Of a DNA stretch of 64,000 nt, positions 59,321 through 64,000 are shown piece by piece. The notes below the pieces were generated by a model. That model was not told the origin of the DNA, ran no database searches, and saw nothing but the letters and a program-made list of their open reading frames with translations. The first letter of the stretch is position 1. Each line of letters begins with the position of its first letter. This stretch comes from Caprimulgus europaeus (Eukaryota; Chordata; Aves; Caprimulgiformes; Caprimulgidae): positions 35,965,295-36,029,294 of the forward strand of contig OU015524.1 in NCBI GenBank assembly GCA_907165065.1, written 5' to 3'. Both the position numbers and the translations under genes were made by a program.

Positions 59321-60294
59321 CTACCAAATGGTCCTTTCACTATCTGGCCAATGATAGTGCTGTGAAGGATGTTTTTGACTGACTTGCAGAGACCTATGTA
59401 GTACTAAAGAAGTTGTAAAGTAATACAATTGAGATGCTCTTCCCAGTCACAATAAGAGGACAAGCACGATGGCTCTGGTTGTGCTCTATGCTTTGAAGAA
59501 TCAGGAACCAGGATGTCACTTTTTATATGTTCAGCAACTAGTAGGCTTAACACAAAAACTCCCAGATAACCCTGCTTAGGCTTAGCCATGAGCTCTGTCC
59601 CTCTGCTCCCTGCTGAATACCAACACAGTTATTCTCATTGGACATTTTTTTTCCTGACATCTCAGGAAAACAGGCTTAAATTTTGTATCCATGCTACATA
59701 TATTTAATTATACTTCATACATAGAACTCATTAAATGCCATGGAGTATAAATAAGGATGTATTTTAAATTTAAAAACTTGAAGGATAAGAAATTGTGTTA
59801 GAGCTGTGGTTTGATTTGGAGTAAGAAGCTCGTTTCTCATATATATCCCATTAAAGGAAATCACTGTGAGTTGCATCTCAAATAGTTTTGAACAAGTAAA
59901 AATCAATCTGATTTTTATGGAGAAAGCATGTCTGGAAAGTTCCTACTCTGCTGTATCCAACCATAACTGAAGTTTGCATTTATATCAAATAGAACTTGGG
60001 TTCCACTTCTCTGTGGACATTTTACAGTAATTATCAGTTTCCTTGCAGCAGCAGAAAAAAAATCACCTATAATTGCAGGTAACTTATTTTTTAATTGAAA
60101 ACTGTCTTGATAATACAAACCAGCCCTACAGATATTTGTGTAGTTTCATTTGCCATTTAAAAAGTTGAGCAATCAAGACATCTGGTAAGAGTAACTAATT
60201 TTCTTAACTATTATCTGCAACTTGTTTGTTACAAGACCTTTGCATCAGACTTCCTTCCATTTCTGATGTCTCTTCCTCTTTTCTCTCACAGCAA

Positions 60295-60446
60295 GCCTGT
60301 TAGAGTTCGAGGAGCTTTTGGATGATGCTCTTAGTCATATAGTTCATTAGTAGGCAGTCCTACGAGGAGGAGGGATTTGGACTCAGTCATCCTTATGGGT
60401 CCGTTCCAACTTGAGATAGTCTATAATTCTATGATTCTATGATTAT
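60295..60446 (+). mobile_element. CR1 LINE 3' end, plus strand
   Basis: Ends in GGTCCGTTCCAACTTGAGAT and TTCTATGATTCTATGATT, a standard CR1 3' end with its octamer-like tail. The 5' limit is approximate; GAGGAGGGATTTGGACTCAG lies within it. It faces the next CR1 copy tail to tail. Confidence 0.85.
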
Positions 60447-60564
60447 ATTTACCTACACTGTTATGATTGTGCTGTTCCCTGTTGTTGCTGGGATATCTCA
60501 GATGCTCTGGAAGCTCTGCCCTCCATAGGATGCCAGACATGTCTGGTTTTGAACAAACTTAGAA

Positions 60565-61349
60565 TAATGGAATCATACAATCACTTAGGTTGGAAAAGAC
60601 CCTTAAGATCATAGAATCCAACCATTATCCTAGCACTGCCAAATCCACCACTAAACCATGTCCCTGAGTGCCACATCTACATGTCTTTTAAATACCTCCA
60701 GGGATTATGACTCAACCACTTCCCTGGGCAGCCTGTTCCAACTCTATCAGTGTATAAATTTTTCCTAATATCCAATGTAAACCTCCCCTGGCACAACTTG
60801 AGGCCATTTCCACTTGTTCTGTCGCTTGTTGATTGGGAGAAGAGACCAACACCCACCTCACTACACCCTCCTTTCAGGTAGTTGTAGGGAGCAAGAAGGT
60901 CTCCCTGAGCCTCCTTTTCTCCAGACTAAACAACCTAATTTCCCTCAGCCACTCCTCACAAGGCTTGTTCTCCAGCCCCTTCACCAGCTTTATTGCCCTT
61001 CTCTGGACATGCTTCAGCACCTCCATGTCCTTGTTGTAGTGAGGGGCCCAAAACTGAACAGAGTACTGGAGGTGCAGCCTCACCAGTGCCAAGGACAGGG
61101 GACGATCACTTCCCTATTCCTGCTGGCCACACTATTTCTGATACAGGCCAGGATGCTGTCGGCCTTCTTGGCCACCTGGGCACACTGCTGGCTTGTGTTC
61201 AGCTGACTGTCGACCTACACTCCCAGGTCCTTTTCTGCCAGGCAGCTTTCCAGCCACTCTTCCCAAAACTTGTAGGGTTGTATGGGGTTGTTGTGATCCA
61301 AGTGCAGGACCCAGCACTGAGCCTTGTTGAATCCCATACAACTGACCTT
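60565..61349 (-). mobile_element. CR1 LINE fragment, about 0.8 kb, reverse transcriptase C-terminal region
   Basis: Plus strand begins AATGGAATCATACAATCACT (CR1 tail reversed). On the minus strand a frame at about 61,092-60,874 reads [37 protein letters not shown] and LFSLEKRRL, the usual CR1 RT C-terminus. The upstream part (61,341-61,132) is also CR1 but in a shifted frame, so the element carries at least one frameshift. Dead and 5'-truncated. Confidence 0.95.
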
Positions 61350-61405
61350 GTTTGCTTGTTTGTTTTCTTGCTTGCTTGTTTTTATTTTATTTTTTTTTTT
61401 TTATT
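61350..61405. repeat. T-rich simple sequence
   Basis: TTTGCTTG-type units passing into a long T run, directly beside the 5' end of a CR1 copy. Low complexity with no evident function. Confidence 0.8.
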
Positions 61406-63627
61406 TAACTACATAAAGGGACAACAACAAAGAATGCCATGTTTGGAATGCCATGTTTGGAATGCCATGAATGGAATTGTTTGCACTTAAGGCAAACCAG
61501 TAATTTACTTCATTGTAATTCTTATTTATTGAATTTGGATCTCAAAATGATTAAGAAGTTTGGTTCCTGTCCCCTAACAACACCACCAACCTACACTGCT
61601 AGAACAAGACTTGGAGGTGTGTGGGATGAAAGTTTTGTACCTCTTGATAAACATAAGGAGTAGCTCTCAGGGCACTGTGAAAGAGTGGGAGGACACAAAA
61701 AAGAAAGAGATGAAGGACACTGGATCAGCTTTGAGGAGGAAACTTAGTACAATGCTAGCGATGGAATATTATGCAATAAGCTGAGTCACAAATGCACATT
61801 TTATGCATGTGCCAAACAGGAGCAGTGACAAATGAGATTGCATGAGAGGCTGAGTGACTGGTTCTTTCTCTCCTCATTTCATGGCATTGTGCGCTGGACC
61901 CAGTGCTATGCATGTGCTGTATGATTTCCTAAGTACAACTAAAATACATGTACATTGATGTGACGCAGAAGACAGTGTTGTGACACTGCTGAGCATGCCT
62001 AGCAATGAAAAGATCTTGTTTGCTATTTGGAAATATTTTCCATATTTTCTCACTATTATCTCTATGTGAACACGGGCAAGTAAGTATTTCTGTGTATCTG
62101 CTTTCAACAGACTATTTAAAGACATTTTTTATCATTCACTGTCTTCTTTTAAAACATGATTTTGATAATAGAAGGAAACTTGTTTAAATTATTTCTTTTC
62201 CTAGGGACTTTTGACCAGCTGAGATCCAAATGAAATTTCACATAGAAGAGTTGCTGAAGGAGACAGAGGAAAGACATTCTTCCCATGCTTATCTAAAATA
62301 ACAACAGTGAGTAGGCTTTCAAGAGTTGCTTCTCCTGATGCCCTGTCACACACGGGCAGTGCAGGATTGAGAAACATGCCTGATCCAGGCACTCTGGATT
62401 TTTCTCAGTATTTGCTGAAATATTAAGATTTTGGCTGCTCTCCCCCTTCTTTCTGTCCCCTTCCCCTTCCCCTTCCGACTCTGCAAGTGAGCAATGCATT
62501 GTCCCCTGCCTGGGCCATGCCAGCGGAGGGCACTCTGGCACTGCTTTTGCCAGATCAGACCTTCCCCAGGGTTTCAGTTCAGGGTGGGATTCTGAAAAAA
62601 AAAGGGTTTAAAACCAGTTGAGTAACCTGTTTCACCCAGATGCTGCTACTAGATTTCTTGGCATTTTATGCATTTTCCCTTTTGGTGCACTTCAGAAATG
62701 ACCTTCATTGATTAAGGCCCAGACTACCTGTAAAAATATGAGAAATCACAAATTGGTCCAGTTGATCTGCTGAAGTTTAGGTTGTCTTGTAGCTCTTTGC
62801 ACATAACCACCCTCCCATGTATCTTAACTGTTTGCAAGTGCTGGCTTCACTCCTGCCATCAACGCAACCATTTGCTTTTGCTCTGGCTTACTGTGTAGTA
62901 GTCAGGGAAAAGAAAAGGGAAAGGAGGGAGATATTTCAAAAGGCTGTAGAAAGCTGTGCTGCATGCAAATGCCTTGTCAGATAGCCACAAATACAACCTG
63001 CTTGCAAATGCTAATCTTAGGAAGAGCTCCTGTTTAATTTTAATTTTAGAAATACAAGAATCATGCAGTATGTGAATTTACTGGAACATTCTGTCATATT
63101 TATGGTGTGAAAAGGAAGTCAGAGTCATTGATGTCAGGAGTCATCTTCTGATTTCTTGGGGGGACCTTGGAGCCAACTTCTGCGACAGGGGAGTAGGCAG
63201 AGTTGCTGGGCAGTTTTGTTCCTAATGTCTCAGAGTAATATCAGATTAGGCTAATCTTTATGCTGATAGTATAAATCATCCACTTTGAAATGGCTTTTGT
63301 GTTTACATTTAGGGTTGTTAGACCCTCTCTTTGGGCCTGCCTCACTATGGGTGGTTAAACTGGGAATGATCTTCAATTCTAGGACTTTTCTAGACAGAAA
63401 TTATTTTTTTTTTCTTGTCATTTAAGTAGGATCTAATTGGTATCCTGAAGCATTTCCTCTCAGTGAATTAAAAGTTTTTAGAAGTGAGAAATATTGTATG
63501 CAATCAGCTGCTCTGTCTTTGCTGTCAAAGCATCAGTCCTGTACTCTTTAAGCTACCAGTGTTTTCTTCACTGTTAAAATGTGATTTGGTTTGACTTTTT
63601 AAAGTGATTTTACAGTGAGCTTTTATA

Positions 63628-63685
63628 ACAACAACAACAACAAAACCCCACAACCCCCCACCCAAAAAACACCCCCCACACCCCT
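63628..63685. repeat. A/C-rich simple sequence
   Basis: AACAACAACAAC repeat passing into CCCCACAACCCCCC-type sequence on the plus strand. Low complexity with no evident function. Confidence 0.85.
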
Positions 63686-64000
63686 CCTTATTTTCTTTTA
63701 GTTGATGGCTTAAATGTCCTATCTGGGATGAAAGTGCTGATGCTTCCCTGGGGAGATGATGTAAGGTTTTGCCTAACAAAATTGTTAGAACTACTGGAAA
63801 TGATGCCATAGCCGACAACACTTGGATTGAAGAAATGGAGCCTTCACTGACACAGATGTCAGAATTCTAGGTAAGTAAAGTTACTGTGGATGAGCAAAAG
63901 AGGAAGGACAAAAAATGGTCAAAACTCAAAAAGTTCAGGAAACCCATCAACTTTTAATGATGTGAGTGAAACAGCATCAAGTCTGTGTAGGATATATATA

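Larger units (their letters stand above)
58171..64000. other. Intergenic DNA upstream of YIPF4
   Basis: Moderately AT-rich DNA holding three CR1 fragments and simple repeats (listed separately). The sections 58.2-59.0 kb, 59.4-60.3 kb and 61.4-64.0 kb show no exon, gene or transposon I can identify. In human the next genes beyond YIPF4 are NLRC4 and SLC30A6; I see neither here. Confidence 0.75.

Noticed and set aside
61432-61468. Short tandem repeat with units like GGAATGCCATGTTT
   Set aside because: Under three copies, next to T-rich simple sequence beyond a CR1 end; too short to mean more than slippage.

Overview
This is a bird nuclear genome window. The evidence is a set of CR1 LINE fragments whose tails resemble the ATTCTATGATT repeat, two long terminal repeats of avian ERVL type, an R2-type LINE fragment, and two vertebrate genes whose protein products read as close orthologues of human BIRC6 and YIPF4. 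The order YIPF4 then BIRC6 on one strand matches the human 2p22.3 arrangement. The window alone does not fix the species.

Layout, from right to left because both genes are on the minus strand. 58.2-64 kb is intergenic and holds several CR1 pieces, a TAGGA microsatellite and no gene I can recognise. About 56.6-58.2 kb is a CpG island carrying the YIPF4 promoter and first exon. 42,819-57,127 is the complete YIPF4 coding region: six exons, 246 codons, all GT-AG. 39.4-42.8 kb is AT-rich and should hold the YIPF4 3' UTR plus a short spacer. About 37.8-39.4 kb is the BIRC6 CpG island and first exon. 8,312-38,416 carries the first ten recognisable coding exons of BIRC6 (934 codons plus one base), including the whole BIR zinc-binding motif. 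1-8,311 is the start of an intron that leaves the window, so BIRC6 is 3' incomplete here.

YIPF4 is a five-pass Golgi membrane protein. BIRC6 is a giant cytosolic ubiquitin-conjugating and ligating enzyme that restrains caspases and SMAC. Each gene has its own CpG-island promoter, and I see no sign that they are co-transcribed. Their coding ends are only about 4.4 kb apart.

I found no convincing undescribed biological system. The observations most worth following are: an R2-clade LINE C-terminal fragment lying in a BIRC6 intron instead of in 28S rDNA; a 27-copy, apparently perfect 13-bp minisatellite just upstream of YIPF4 exon 3; a 47-bp near-perfect tandem duplication starting 29 bp inside the intron after BIRC6 exon 10; and an in-frame stop that rules out, without an upstream exon, the longer BIRC6 N-terminus annotated in human.
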